64,000 nucleotides of DNA from contig NZ_VFJB01000003.1 in assembly GCF_008362905.1 (NCBI RefSeq), forward strand, positions 69,501 through 133,500, given 5' to 3'. Position 1 is the first letter of the stretch; the number at the start of each line of letters is the position of its first letter. The translations under genes were made by a program, and so were the position numbers. The notes under the pieces were generated by a model. That model was not told the DNA's origin and did not search any database. It was given only the letters and a program-made list of their open reading frames with translations. The stretch comes from Deferribacter autotrophicus (GTDB taxonomy: Bacteria; Chrysiogenota; Deferribacteres; Deferribacterales; Deferribacteraceae). Shown here piece by piece: positions 46,828-55,952 of the stretch.

Positions 46828-47936
46828 TAAAGCTTGCGTTCTATCGATATTGGCGTAAGGAGGTATCTATACCAGTCTTCATCTGGAAAAATGAGAACTG
46901 GATTTTTTCTTCCTACAAGCTTGATTATAAAGTATTCTGTGTCTATATGGTTTAGTACGTCTATTACATGTTTTGTGTTAAGGATAATATCCATTGGTTC
47001 ATTTTCGTATTCTATACCATCAACGGATTCATAACCTTGTCCGTATTCTGTTTCAAGACTGTAGATATCGAGCTGATTATGGTTGAATGAAAAAACAGCG
47101 GCATGGGTGATATCACTTGTAAGTGTTGAAACCCTTTTGACAGAATCAAGTATTCTCTCTTTAGGAAGTCTTACGCTCACTTTGTATTCAATGTTGAAAA
47201 GTTTGTTTAAACTTGAGATATATTTTTCAATCAGTTTTGTGAAAATTGTTATATTGCCGATATTAAAGATTGCCTGCTTTCTGTCTGTTTCAATAGAAAC
47301 GAATTCGTCTAAATCAAGGAGTTTTATTAATTCTGTAATTGTTTTCTTTGGAATGTTTATGGTAAATTCGTCTGAGAACTCTTCTTCGAATGTTGATTCT
47401 GTTATACCGATTTTTTGGAAATCAGCTGCTGATAATTCAAGTTTATTGCCAAAAACTTTAAAATGGCCGCCTGTATATTCAAGTTTTGAATGATCATTTG
47501 ATATGCAAAATTGTATTTTTTCAAGCATTTTTTTCAATTCTTCGGATTTAAGTCTTATGAAATATTCTGGAGTTATATCTGATATTGTTGGAAAGTGTTC
47601 AGGTGGCAGTGTTGAGAGGGTAAATTTTGATTTGCCACTTTTGATAATGAATTTGGATCCAGTGAATTCTGCATCTATGATGCTACCGTCTGGAAGCTCT
47701 TTTAGAATTTCTGCGAATTTTTTTGCTGGAATTGTTGTTGTACCTGTTTGTTCAATTTCGGCTTCAAATCTTCCTGTAAATGCAGTTTGTAAGTTTGTGG
47801 ATTTTATGGTTATTTCGTTTCCTTCAGCTTCTATGTATAAATTTTGTAGAATTGTGCTTATATTTTTAGATGTTGTGAAACTATTTGCATATTGAACTAT
47901 GTTTACAATATCGTTTTTCAAACATTTGAACTTCAT
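46827..47936 (-). CDS. dnaN: DnaN, DNA polymerase III sliding clamp (beta)
   Basis: 369 residues with three clamp domains. N-terminal MKFKCLKNDIVNIVQYANSF, TTTIPAKKFAEILKELPDGS, and the C-terminal hydrophobic partner pocket region, with the usual MPM/R ending replaced by LTPISIERKL. Its position directly after the dnaA/oriC gap and before recF is the classic order. Confidence 0.97.
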   Translation of the reverse strand: MKFKCLKNDIVNIVQYANSFTTSKNISTILQNLYIEAEGNEITIKSTNLQTAFTGRFEAEIEQTGTTTIPAKKFAEILKELPDGSIIDAEFTGSKFIIKSGKSKFTLSTLPPEHFPTISDITPEYFIRLKSEELKKMLEKIQFCISNDHSKLEYTGGHFKVFGNKLELSAADFQKIGITESTFEEEFSDEFTINIPKKTITELIKLLDLDEFVSIETDRKQAIFNIGNITIFTKLIEKYISSLNKLFNIEYKVSVRLPKERILDSVKRVSTLTSDITHAAVFSFNHNQLDIYSLETEYGQGYESVDGIEYENEPMDIILNTKHVIDVLNHIDTEYFIIKLVGRKNPVLIFPDEDWYRYLLTPISIERKL

Positions 47937-48379
47937 TATTATTCTCCTAACTTATTTAAAGATAGTAATAATAGTAATATAGTATTTTGGAATTGTTTAC
48001 AAGTGGAAATTTGTTTTAGTTTTAAGTGTCTTAAGTTATATTTTAAATGTTGAAAAGAGAATTATATATGTTGAAAGATATCCACTTTTCCACATAACAA
48101 TTTATGTACAAAGTTGTGAACACGTTTGACACAACATTTTGAACATTTTGTTTTTTCAATATGCTCCATATTGACCGACTTAGATTTGAAGTCCTAATGT
48201 CGATAAAACTAGGATTTGCCGAGTATAATTTCAGTGACTTATTTGCTAATTGATCTAATTAAAGTTGTATAGATATAGCTTTGGATGAAATGTTGAAATT
48301 TTAATCTTAGTTTTTAAAAGAGGAATTCACAAATTCTAAATAAAGAGAAACCTGATAATTATTCAAGAATTGTTTGCGA
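47937..48379. promoter_or_regulatory. oriC: Candidate oriC, dnaA-dnaN intergenic region
   Basis: A gene-free, very AT-rich stretch of 443 bp. TTTTCCACA at 48086-48094 (one mismatch to the DnaA box TTATCCACA) adjoins ATATCCACT at 48078-48086 (two mismatches); ATTATATATG beside them (48061) could unwind. Only two weak boxes are visible, so assignment rests mainly on gene order. The dnaN promoter must also be here. Confidence 0.55.
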
Positions 48380-49711
48380 TTATTCGTAAAGCGCTTTTTC
48401 AAGGATTTTGATTATTTCTTTTAATTCTTTTTCTTTTTTAATCTTTTTTTCTATAGAATTGATGGAATGTAATACAGTGGAATGGTCTCTCCCACCAAAA
48501 ATCTCACCGATTTCATTTAGTGAACAGTTTAATTTTTCTCTCATAAGATACATGGCAATCTGCCTTGGATATGCGATGCTTTTAGTTCTTTTTTTAGATT
48601 TTAACTCACTTAATTTTACATTGAAATATTCACAAACGACTTTCAATATTGTATCAAAAGTTATTATTTTATCTTTTTTTATCAGGAACTTATCAAGAGT
48701 TTTTTTTGCAAGTTCAATTGATATTGGTTCACCATTAAATGATGAATACGCAGATAATCTTATTAACGCACCTATCAATTCCCTAACATTGTCACTTTTC
48801 AAATTTTCAGCAATGAAAAGGGCTACTTTTTCATCAAGAGGGATATTCATTTGCTCTGCCCTCTTCATGAGAATGGCTGTTTTCTCTTCTACAGATGGTG
48901 GTTGAATATCAGCTATTAAGCCCCAGGCAAAACGACTCTTTAGCCTTTCTTCCATCTCTGGAATTTCATCTGGGGTTTTATCTGATGTAAGTATTATCTG
49001 CTTTTGAGAATCGTATAGTGAGTTGAATGTATAGAAAAACTCTTCTGTACTTCTCTGTTTTCCTGCTAAAAACTGAACATCATCGAATAAAAGTACATCA
49101 ATCTTTCGATATTTTTCCCTGAATTCATCCATCTTTTTAGATTTTAAGGATGAAATCATTTCGTTTGTAAAGTTTTCACTTGAAATATATAGCACTTTTA
49201 ATTTTGGAAATTTTTCAAGTAGTTTATTACCAACAGCGTGCATTAAGTGAGTTTTACCAAGCCCTACACCACCATAAATAAATAGTGGATTATAGGTATG
49301 AAAGTAACCTTCAGAAACAGCTAGACATGCTGCATGGGCAAAGTTGTTGGAATTACCTACCACAAAATTGTCAAAAGTATATTGTTTATTCAAATTGGAT
49401 GTGAAAACATCTACCGTAACAGCTGAAGATACTGTATGTGTGACTGTTTTTTTCTGTTTTTCAGATAGTTTTGTAATTACTTGAATTGTTTGTGCTTCAA
49501 TTGAGAGGGATTCATTGAAAATCTTTTTAATTAAAGGAAGATATTTTGTTTCAATCCAGTTTTTATAAAATTTATTTGGTGCTATGAGTTGGATGAAATC
49601 ACCCCTCAATTCACCAACTTTTATTGGTTTAAGCCATGTATTAACAATTTGTTCAGAGAGATGATTTTTTGCTTCCTTTAAAACTTCTTCCCAGATTTTC
49701 TCGCTACCCAT
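48380..49711 (-). CDS. dnaA: DnaA, replication initiator
   Basis: ATG at 49711 chosen (GAGGCAAGGG upstream); the longer frame uses a TTG. 443 residues. Domain I is short (IWEEVLKEAKNHLSEQIVNT). AAA+ motifs: FVVGNSNNFAHAA, YGGVGLGKTHLMHAVGN, VLLFDDVQFLAGK. Domain IV DNA-binding signature GGRDHSTVLHSI is intact. The start codon lies 8 bases inside the end of ilvA, so dnaA probably shares its transcript, which is unusual. Confidence 0.98.
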   Translation of the reverse strand: MGSEKIWEEVLKEAKNHLSEQIVNTWLKPIKVGELRGDFIQLIAPNKFYKNWIETKYLPLIKKIFNESLSIEAQTIQVITKLSEKQKKTVTHTVSSAVTVDVFTSNLNKQYTFDNFVVGNSNNFAHAACLAVSEGYFHTYNPLFIYGGVGLGKTHLMHAVGNKLLEKFPKLKVLYISSENFTNEMISSLKSKKMDEFREKYRKIDVLLFDDVQFLAGKQRSTEEFFYTFNSLYDSQKQIILTSDKTPDEIPEMEERLKSRFAWGLIADIQPPSVEEKTAILMKRAEQMNIPLDEKVALFIAENLKSDNVRELIGALIRLSAYSSFNGEPISIELAKKTLDKFLIKKDKIITFDTILKVVCEYFNVKLSELKSKKRTKSIAYPRQIAMYLMREKLNCSLNEIGEIFGGRDHSTVLHSINSIEKKIKKEKELKEIIKILEKALYE

Positions 49712-50921
49712 TTGCCCTTGCCTCAAAACCAGCTCTGTTTAATTCTGATATGATCTTTTCAATATGGTCAAACCCTTTTGTTTCAAGGTCAAAAATAACC
49801 TTTGTATAGTTTACTGGTAGATTTGCGTCAAATCTGTGATGTTTTATATCGAGAATATTTGCCTGAAGTGAAGCTATAATTCCTGTGACAGCGGATAAAG
49901 AACCGGGAGCATCCTTCACATTTACGGTTATCTGACAGTATCTTCCAGTGGTGACCATACCTTTGTTTATAATTCGTGATATTAAATTCACATCAATATT
50001 TCCACCGGAGATTATAACAACTGTTGTTTTGTTTTTCACATTAACTTTATTGCTCAAAATGGCTGCGATACCTACTGCACCGGCTCCTTCAACAACCAAT
50101 TTAGATTGTTCAATAAGCTGCAGTATAGCATAAGCTATTTCATCGTCAGATACGGTAATTACATCATCGACGTGACTTTCACATATTTCAAATGTCATAT
50201 CTCCCACACGCTTTACAGCAATTCCTTCTGCAATGGTGGCAGAAGATGAAAGTGTTACTACTTTTTTACGCATATGGGAATAATACATACCTGCTGCATT
50301 ATCAGCTTGTATTCCTATAATTTTTGTATTGGGACTAACATGCTTTACATAAGTGGCAATGCCAGAAATTAAGCCACCCCCACCTATAGGGACTAAAATC
50401 TGGTCTATTTCAGAAAGTTCATTTAATATTTCGTATCCAATAGTCCCCTGTCCAGCAATGACATCTTCGTCTTCAAAAGGGTGTATCAGAAAAAGATTCT
50501 CTTTTTTGGATAGTTCAACCGCTTTATTATAGGCATCATCATAGCTTTTACCGTGTAGAACAACCTTTGCTCCATATTTAGAAGTATTCAATACTTTTAT
50601 CAGAGGTGTTATCTCAGGCATAACAATTGTGGCTGGTATATTTAAAAGTTTTGCACCAAAGGCGACACCTTGAGCGTGGTTACCAGCAGATGCTGCAATA
50701 ACGCCATTTACGCATTTTTCTCTGTTTTTGAGCATACAGTTTAAAGCGCCACGGATTTTGAATGAACCTGTTCTTTGAAGGTTTTCAAGTTTTAAATAAA
50801 TATCACCCTCTTTTAACTCACTGAAAATGTTAGAGTAATAAAGAGGGATATTTTTTATAAAACTCTTGATTCTTTCATGAGCTTTGATAATTTCTCTATA
50901 CATAGTATATCTGTTATACAT
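49704..50921 (-). CDS. ilvA: Threonine ammonia-lyase with ACT-type tail
   Basis: PLP enzyme converting threonine to 2-oxobutyrate. The PLP lysine lies in LQRTGSFKIRGALN; other motifs are AASAGNHAQGVAFGAKLL and the phosphate loop PIGGGGLISGIA. At 405 residues it has a single C-terminal ACT domain (QITVNVKDAPGSLSAVTGII), the form between catabolic TdcB and two-ACT IlvA. The start could be the ATG at 50921 or 50903; neither has a good ribosome site. Divergent from the SDR gene. Confidence 0.9.
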   Translation of the reverse strand: MYNRYTMYREIIKAHERIKSFIKNIPLYYSNIFSELKEGDIYLKLENLQRTGSFKIRGALNCMLKNREKCVNGVIAASAGNHAQGVAFGAKLLNIPATIVMPEITPLIKVLNTSKYGAKVVLHGKSYDDAYNKAVELSKKENLFLIHPFEDEDVIAGQGTIGYEILNELSEIDQILVPIGGGGLISGIATYVKHVSPNTKIIGIQADNAAGMYYSHMRKKVVTLSSSATIAEGIAVKRVGDMTFEICESHVDDVITVSDDEIAYAILQLIEQSKLVVEGAGAVGIAAILSNKVNVKNKTTVVIISGGNIDVNLISRIINKGMVTTGRYCQITVNVKDAPGSLSAVTGIIASLQANILDIKHHRFDANLPVNYTKVIFDLETKGFDHIEKIISELNRAGFEARANG

Positions 50922-50957
50922 TAAGAAAGGAATTAGTCAACTTTTTTGGAGGTTATT

Positions 50958-51716
50958 ATGAATTATAAAGCACTTGTGACATCAGGAAGTAAAGGGCTTG
51001 GAAAAGCTGTTGTGGAAAAGCTGGTAGAAAATGGAATAAAAACCTTTTTCACATCATCATCTAATGAAAATATTATTAATGTTGAGAAAGAGTTAGGAGA
51101 AAGCACCGTTGGTGTTAAATGTGATATTTTTGAAGATAAAGATGTGGAAAACTTGTTGAAAATTGTTGAAAATGAGGAATTTGATATCCTTGTAATAAAT
51201 TCACCAGGTCCTAAAGCTGGAGTGGTTTTTGAGATTACACCCGATGATTGGAAATCCCATTTTGATTCTATATTTTTAAATCCTGTAAAAATAATGGAAA
51301 AATGTGCAAAGATTATGATGAAGAAGAATTATGGAAGAATTCTGGTTATCACAAGCGTTTCTGTGAAAAAACCGATTGATAATCTTCTTATTTCAAACTG
51401 TTTAAGGGCAGCTCTTACAAGCTATGTGAAATCTTTGGCAAAAAAAGTGGCACCTTTCGGTGTAACTGTAAACACTATTGCACCTGGTTATACACTTACT
51501 GATAGAGTAAAGTTTTTAATTGAAGATAGAATGAAAAGGGAGAATAAAGAATATAAAGAAGTTTATGACAGTATTGCCAGTATGATTCCTGCAAAAAGAA
51601 TTGCAGATGTAAAAGAATTTGCTGATGCAGCCTATTTCCTCGTTTCGAAAGAAGCTTCATATATTACAGGTACATCTTTAATTGTGGATGGAGGTCTTAC
51701 CGAATATCCATTTTAA
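50958..51716 (+). CDS. SDR-family protein lacking the usual Tyr-Lys catalytic pair
   Basis: GGAGG sits before the ATG at 50958. The Rossmann nucleotide motif TSGSKGLGKAV is present, with the NAG-like INSPGPK and the C-terminal VNTIAPGYTLTDR and YITGTSLIVDGG. Where classical members have YxxxK, this one reads LLISNCLRAALTSYV, with Asn and Arg in those places. The Ser in ITSVSVKK remains. Such SN..R variants form a recognisable subgroup annotated as 3-oxoacyl-ACP reductase-like, of unproven activity. 252 residues. Confidence 0.8.
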   Translation: MNYKALVTSGSKGLGKAVVEKLVENGIKTFFTSSSNENIINVEKELGESTVGVKCDIFEDKDVENLLKIVENEEFDILVINSPGPKAGVVFEITPDDWKSHFDSIFLNPVKIMEKCAKIMMKKNYGRILVITSVSVKKPIDNLLISNCLRAALTSYVKSLAKKVAPFGVTVNTIAPGYTLTDRVKFLIEDRMKRENKEYKEVYDSIASMIPAKRIADVKEFADAAYFLVSKEASYITGTSLIVDGGLTEYPF

Positions 51717-52110
51717 ATGGAGAAGTAGGAAAATAGATAAAAGGGGAGATAGAGAAATAGTAAGGAAGGGTAATGGAAAGTTCAATGTTCAAAGTTCAAG
51801 GTTCAATGTTCGAGGTTCAAAGTTCAAGGTTCAATGTTCGAGGTTCAAAGTTCAAGGTTCAATGTTCGAGGTTAAGGTTGAGGTTAAGGAGATAAATTTC
51901 AATCATCACTCTTACTCCCCTTTTTACGCTTTTTACACTATATTATAACATTGTCCCACTTCTATAGGGAACAATAAGCTCTAATTCCCACTTATTTATT
52001 TCCTTATTTTCCTATTTCTCTACCTTCCCGTTTCCTTAATTTCTCTCAGTTTATCAACTATTGTTATTTTTTGTTTGAAAAAGTAATTATTTTCTGATAA
52101 ATCCATTGTT
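51717..52110. repeat. Low-complexity word arrays: GTTCAA heptamers and inverted flank
   Basis: At about 51779-51880 words of seven bases (GTTCAAA, GTTCAAG, GTTCAAT, GTTCGAG) repeat in a 28-bp higher-order unit, nearly three copies. On both sides lie AG-rich and CT-rich stretches (AGATAGAGAAATAG near 51748 and CTATTTCTCTACC near 52012) that are imperfect inverse copies, so the block can fold around the array. No gene is seen. Confidence 0.7.
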
Positions 52111-53004
52111 ATGGAAAATAAAGACTTGTTAACTGCAAAAGAGGTAGCTGAGTTACTAAATATCAATGAAAAGAAAGTTTACGTTTTAGCTCAAAGTGGA
52201 GTTTTGCCTGCTACGAAAATTACCGGTAAATGGCTTTTTCCAAAAGAAGAGTTGCTTGATTATATCAAATTGAGTTCTCTTAGTAATATTTCTGATACAA
52301 GCTTAAAAAATTTGTTGGAAAAGAAAATTATTTTAATTTCAGGATCAGATGACTTTTTACTTCCATTTATTTTTGAGAAATATTTCAAAGAAACTTTGAA
52401 TAGGATCTTTTACAGCAATGTGGGAAGTAAAAATGGTATTGAAGATTTAATATATCAGCGGGCTCATATAGCTTTTTCGCATCTTTATGATTTTGAAAAA
52501 AACGATTTTAATATTCCTTATTTAAAAAGTAAAAAAATTGCAAATGAATGTGTAGTTGTAAATTTGTTTTTTAGAGAAGTGGGTTTTGTGTCAGACAGTT
52601 TATATGAGAATCTAGAAGAGTTTTATGAAAATGGATTGAAATTGATTCAAAGACAACCGGGATCAGGTATCCGGATATTGCAGGATGAAATGATAAAGAA
52701 AGAAGGGTTAAATCCAATAGATCTTTTTGATGAAAGGGTTGTGAATACTCATCTGGAAGTGGGGATGCTTGTGAAAGAGAATAAACAGCTTTTTGGTATT
52801 ACTACAAAATCGGTGGCCAATTTCTTTAATCTGAATTTTGTCAAAATCTTTGATGAACGTTTTGATATGATTTTACTTAAAAAGTTTTATTTCAACCATG
52901 AAATTCAAAATTTTCTAGAATTTATCAGAGAGAAAGCATTTAAAAATTTACCAATCACAGACGGATATAATTTTAAAATAAGCGGGAGGATAGTTTATGG
53001 TTAA
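52111..53004 (+). CDS. Excisionase-type HTH fused to periplasmic-binding-like domain
   Basis: Residues 1-52 are a MerR/excisionase-type winged helix (LLTAKEVAELLNINEKKVYV...KWLFPKEELLDYI). Residues ~70-297 resemble the PBP-like molybdate-binding domain family (COG1910/PF12727): QRAHIAFSHLYDF, IQRQPGSGIRILQDEMI, VGMLVKENKQLFGITT. It probably senses intracellular oxyanion and regulates the transporter behind it. The end overlaps the start of the binding-protein gene by 8 bp. Confidence 0.85.
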   Translation: MENKDLLTAKEVAELLNINEKKVYVLAQSGVLPATKITGKWLFPKEELLDYIKLSSLSNISDTSLKNLLEKKIILISGSDDFLLPFIFEKYFKETLNRIFYSNVGSKNGIEDLIYQRAHIAFSHLYDFEKNDFNIPYLKSKKIANECVVVNLFFREVGFVSDSLYENLEEFYENGLKLIQRQPGSGIRILQDEMIKKEGLNPIDLFDERVVNTHLEVGMLVKENKQLFGITTKSVANFFNLNFVKIFDERFDMILLKKFYFNHEIQNFLEFIREKAFKNLPITDGYNFKISGRIVYG

Positions 53005-53953
53005 AAAAGTCTTCATAATGTTTTTGTTAGTTTCAGCCATCAGTTTTGCCAAGGAGAAAATAATCATTTTTCATGCCGGTAGTCTTAGTGTTCCTTTTGC
53101 GCAGCTTGAAAAAGAGTTTGAGAAGAAATATCCCCAGTATGATGTGGTTAGAGAGGCAGCTGGCAGCAGGGCCTGTGCAAGAAAAATCACAGAACTTAAA
53201 AGACCGGCAGACATTATGGCAAGTGCAGATTACAAAGTGATCGATAATTTACTTATTCCAGAGTATGCAAAATTTAATATTCACTTTGTTACCAACGAAA
53301 TGGCTATTGCTTATACGGAAAAATCAAAATATGCCGATGAAATAAATGCCCGTAATTGGCCTGAAATTCTTTTAAGAAAAGGTGTAAAAGTTGGGCATTC
53401 TAATCCAAACCTGGATCCATGCGGTTATAGGAGCATGCTTGTGGCTAAACTTGTTGAAAGATATTATGGAATAAATGGTTTTTTTGAGAAACTTTTTGGA
53501 TATGGTGAAAGTTATGAAAATGGAGAGGAAAATAAAAAGAAGGTGGTTGTGAGACCAAAGGAGACGGATCTCTTAGGGTTGCTTGAAGCTCATGCCATAG
53601 ATTACCTCTTTATTTATAAATCGGTGGCAAAACAGCACGGTTTGAAGTTTTTAGAATTGCCAAAGGAAGTATCTCTTGGTGATAGCAAATTGGCTGATTA
53701 CTATAAGAGTGCAACATTCAAAATAACAGGCAAAAAACCTGGAACCTGGATTGTAAAGAAAGGTGCTCCCATGGTTTATGGTATTACCATTGTAGAACAT
53801 GGAGATAAATTGCCTTTAAATAAAGAAGGTGCTGTAAAATTTATTAAATTTTTGCTTTCTGAAAAAGGGAAAGAGATAATGGAGAGGAACGGACAGAAAT
53901 TTATAGAGCCATCTGTGATAACCGGAGATGCAAGTATTTTGAATAGTGAATAA
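52997..53953 (+). CDS. wtpA: Tungstate/molybdate-binding protein (WtpA-like)
   Basis: The signal peptide is MVKKVFIMFLLVSAISFAKE. The mature protein carries the WtpA/ModA-type pattern IIIFHAGSLSVPFAQLEKEF, VREAAGSRACARKITEL, PADIMASADYKVID and VGHSNPNLDPCGYRSMLVAK. The AGSLSVP and NPNLDPCGYR segments fit the class binding tungstate tightly, with an octahedral site. Tungsten is used by aldehyde:ferredoxin oxidoreductases and some formate dehydrogenases. 318 residues, no lipobox Cys. Confidence 0.85.
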   Translation: MVKKVFIMFLLVSAISFAKEKIIIFHAGSLSVPFAQLEKEFEKKYPQYDVVREAAGSRACARKITELKRPADIMASADYKVIDNLLIPEYAKFNIHFVTNEMAIAYTEKSKYADEINARNWPEILLRKGVKVGHSNPNLDPCGYRSMLVAKLVERYYGINGFFEKLFGYGESYENGEENKKKVVVRPKETDLLGLLEAHAIDYLFIYKSVAKQHGLKFLELPKEVSLGDSKLADYYKSATFKITGKKPGTWIVKKGAPMVYGITIVEHGDKLPLNKEGAVKFIKFLLSEKGKEIMERNGQKFIEPSVITGDASILNSE

Positions 53954-54163
53954 ACCTGGCATCAATGAGTAGATGGGTAGATGAGTGAAACGGAAATCGT
54001 AATTCGTAAACCGTGAAACGATGCGTAAAAGGGTTTAAGGTTCAATGTTAAAAACTAGGTTAAGGCTTAGGTTCAGGTTATTTACCCTTACTGCCTGTAC
54101 AACCCTTATTACTCATACAACCTTTACAACTTATTAATAAGAAATGAAGCGGTGCTAGTTTAA
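53954..54163. repeat. Low-complexity words between wtpA and wtpC
   Basis: ATGAGTAGATGGGTAGATGAGTG (split words), then GGTTCAATG and AGGTTAAGGCTTAGG near 54039-54078, then TACAACC words (54096-54129). The composition matches the arrays at 51780 and 34507. It lies within an otherwise tight operon. Confidence 0.55.
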
Positions 54164-54190
54164 TTGAGCTTGGAGAAATGGTGTGGTTTG

Positions 54191-55195
54191 ATGAATAATG
54201 TGTTAGTTATAGAGAATCTTTTTGTAAAAAAAGAGGATTTTGAGTTAAAAGTTGATAAGCTGTCCATTGGTGAAAATGAGTATTTTGTCCTGCTCGGAAA
54301 AACGGGCAGTGGCAAAACAATGCTTCTGGAAACGATTGCAGGTTTTAATAGAGTGAAAGGGGGGGAGATTTATTTTAAAGGTGAAAAAATCACAAATCTT
54401 GCTCCCGAAAAAAGAGGTTTTGGTTTTGTATATCAGGATTTTGCACTATTTCCCAATCTAAAAGTAAAAGAAAATATTCTTTTTTCCGTTAGATATAGAA
54501 AAACCAAAAAATTTAAAGATATTTTTGATGAAATTGTGGAATTTTTACAACTTGAAAGTTTATTGAATAGAGATGTTCAACACCTTAGTGGAGGGGAAAA
54601 GCAGAGGGTTGCCATAGCAAGAGCATTGATGTCAAAACCTAAAATGCTTCTACTTGATGAGCCTCTCAGTGCAATTGATCCTTCATTTCGTTATGAAATT
54701 ATGGAATATTTGAAAAAAATTGTACCAAAATATGGTATTTCGGTGATTCATGTGACTCACAATTTCAGAGAAGCGGCATATCTGGCCGATAAGATGGCAG
54801 TAATTTTGGATGGAAGAATAGTTGAATATGGAGATGCACATGAGATTTTAAATAGACCGAAGTATCTGGAGACAGCAAAATTTTTAGGTTTTAAAAATAT
54901 TCTGCCATCATCATTGATTGATAAGAGGATGAAAGGGTATTTTACAGTTGATCCCACACAAATTGTTCTTGGTAAAAATCCTGAAAAAGAGATTTCCATT
55001 AAATGTGTAGTAGATGAAGTTGTTCCTTTTATCGATCATAAAAAGATTTATTTAAGTTATGGCAGATCGAAACTGTTTGTGAAGGTTAATGGTGATTTAA
55101 TGAATTCAAATATTGCAGAAGGGGATGAGGTTTTTATAAATTTTGAAAGAAAAGATATATCCTTTTTGAAAGAGAGAAATGAAATTGAAGATTAA
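54191..55195 (+). CDS. wtpC: ABC transporter ATPase, tungstate/molybdate (WtpC/ModC-like)
   Basis: ATG at 54191 chosen; a TTG at 54164 opens the frame but adds a non-conserved lead. Walker A LLGKTGSGKTMLLE, Q-loop VYQDFALFPNLKV, signature LSGGEKQRVAIARAL, Walker B MLLLDEPLSAID, switch VIHVTHN. The C-terminal TOBE/Mop-like regulatory part (~230-334) suggests anion feedback. It overlaps the permease gene by 17 bp. Confidence 0.88.
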   Translation: MNNVLVIENLFVKKEDFELKVDKLSIGENEYFVLLGKTGSGKTMLLETIAGFNRVKGGEIYFKGEKITNLAPEKRGFGFVYQDFALFPNLKVKENILFSVRYRKTKKFKDIFDEIVEFLQLESLLNRDVQHLSGGEKQRVAIARALMSKPKMLLLDEPLSAIDPSFRYEIMEYLKKIVPKYGISVIHVTHNFREAAYLADKMAVILDGRIVEYGDAHEILNRPKYLETAKFLGFKNILPSSLIDKRMKGYFTVDPTQIVLGKNPEKEISIKCVVDEVVPFIDHKKIYLSYGRSKLFVKVNGDLMNSNIAEGDEVFINFERKDISFLKERNEIED

Positions 55196-55952
55196 TAAAG
55201 CTGTTTTTATCATATTTAGTGCGGTTATTGTTTTTTTTCTTGCTTTTCCAGTAGTCAAGCTGTTTTACACCAACGGTTTTTTTAAAATTATTAAGACTAT
55301 CTCAGAAAAAGAGGTATTTGATTCCATTGTTTTAACCTTTAAAGTCTCTTTTTATGCCACTCTTTTTGTATTTTTTACTGGAGTACCCCTTGCATATATA
55401 ATTGCAAGATATGATTTTTTTGGTAAATCGGTTATTGAAGGGGTTATCGATATTCCCACAATGATACCACACACGGCTGCAGGGATTGCGTTACTTGTAG
55501 CCTTTAATAGCGGATTTTTTGCTAAGGTTTTTGATTTTTTGGGAATACAGATGATTGATAGTAAAATAGGGATTATGTTTGGCATGATGTTTTTGTCTGC
55601 CACTTATCTGATTAATGGGGCAAAAGAAGGGTTTAAAAAGGTTGATGTGAAGTATGAGTATGTGGCAAGGACGCTTGGTGCAAGCTGGTTTTCCGCCTTC
55701 GTAAGAGTTGTACTACCTAATGCTAGAAGGGACATTGTAAATGGAATGCTTATGATGTGGGCAAGGGGGCTTGGTGAGTTTGGTGCTGTTGTGATAATTG
55801 CTTATCATCCTATGATAGCACCTGTTTTGATATACGACAGGTTCAATAATTTTGGACTAAAATATTCTGCACCTGTTGCAGCAGCCATGATAATGTTTTC
55901 TTTGGTTATTTTTATCATTGTAAGATTTTTAAATAATCGTAAATCAGGTTAA
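55179..55952 (+). CDS. wtpB: ABC transporter permease, tungstate/molybdate (WtpB/ModB-like)
   Basis: 257 residues with six predicted membrane segments (VFIIFSAVIVFFLAFPVVKL first). The EAA-type coupling loop is YVARTLGASWFSAFVRVVLP, followed by GLGEFGAVVIIAYHP, both typical of ModB/WtpB/CysT permeases. It is last in the transporter operon; its stop overlaps the convergent EAL gene by 9 bp. Confidence 0.9.
   Translation: MKLKINKAVFIIFSAVIVFFLAFPVVKLFYTNGFFKIIKTISEKEVFDSIVLTFKVSFYATLFVFFTGVPLAYIIARYDFFGKSVIEGVIDIPTMIPHTAAGIALLVAFNSGFFAKVFDFLGIQMIDSKIGIMFGMMFLSATYLINGAKEGFKKVDVKYEYVARTLGASWFSAFVRVVLPNARRDIVNGMLMMWARGLGEFGAVVIIAYHPMIAPVLIYDRFNNFGLKYSAPVAAAMIMFSLVIFIIVRFLNNRKSG

Noticed and set aside
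48120-48150. Additional DnaA boxes (GTGAACACG, TTGACACAAC)
   Set aside because: Three or more mismatches to the consensus, no better than chance in AT-rich DNA.
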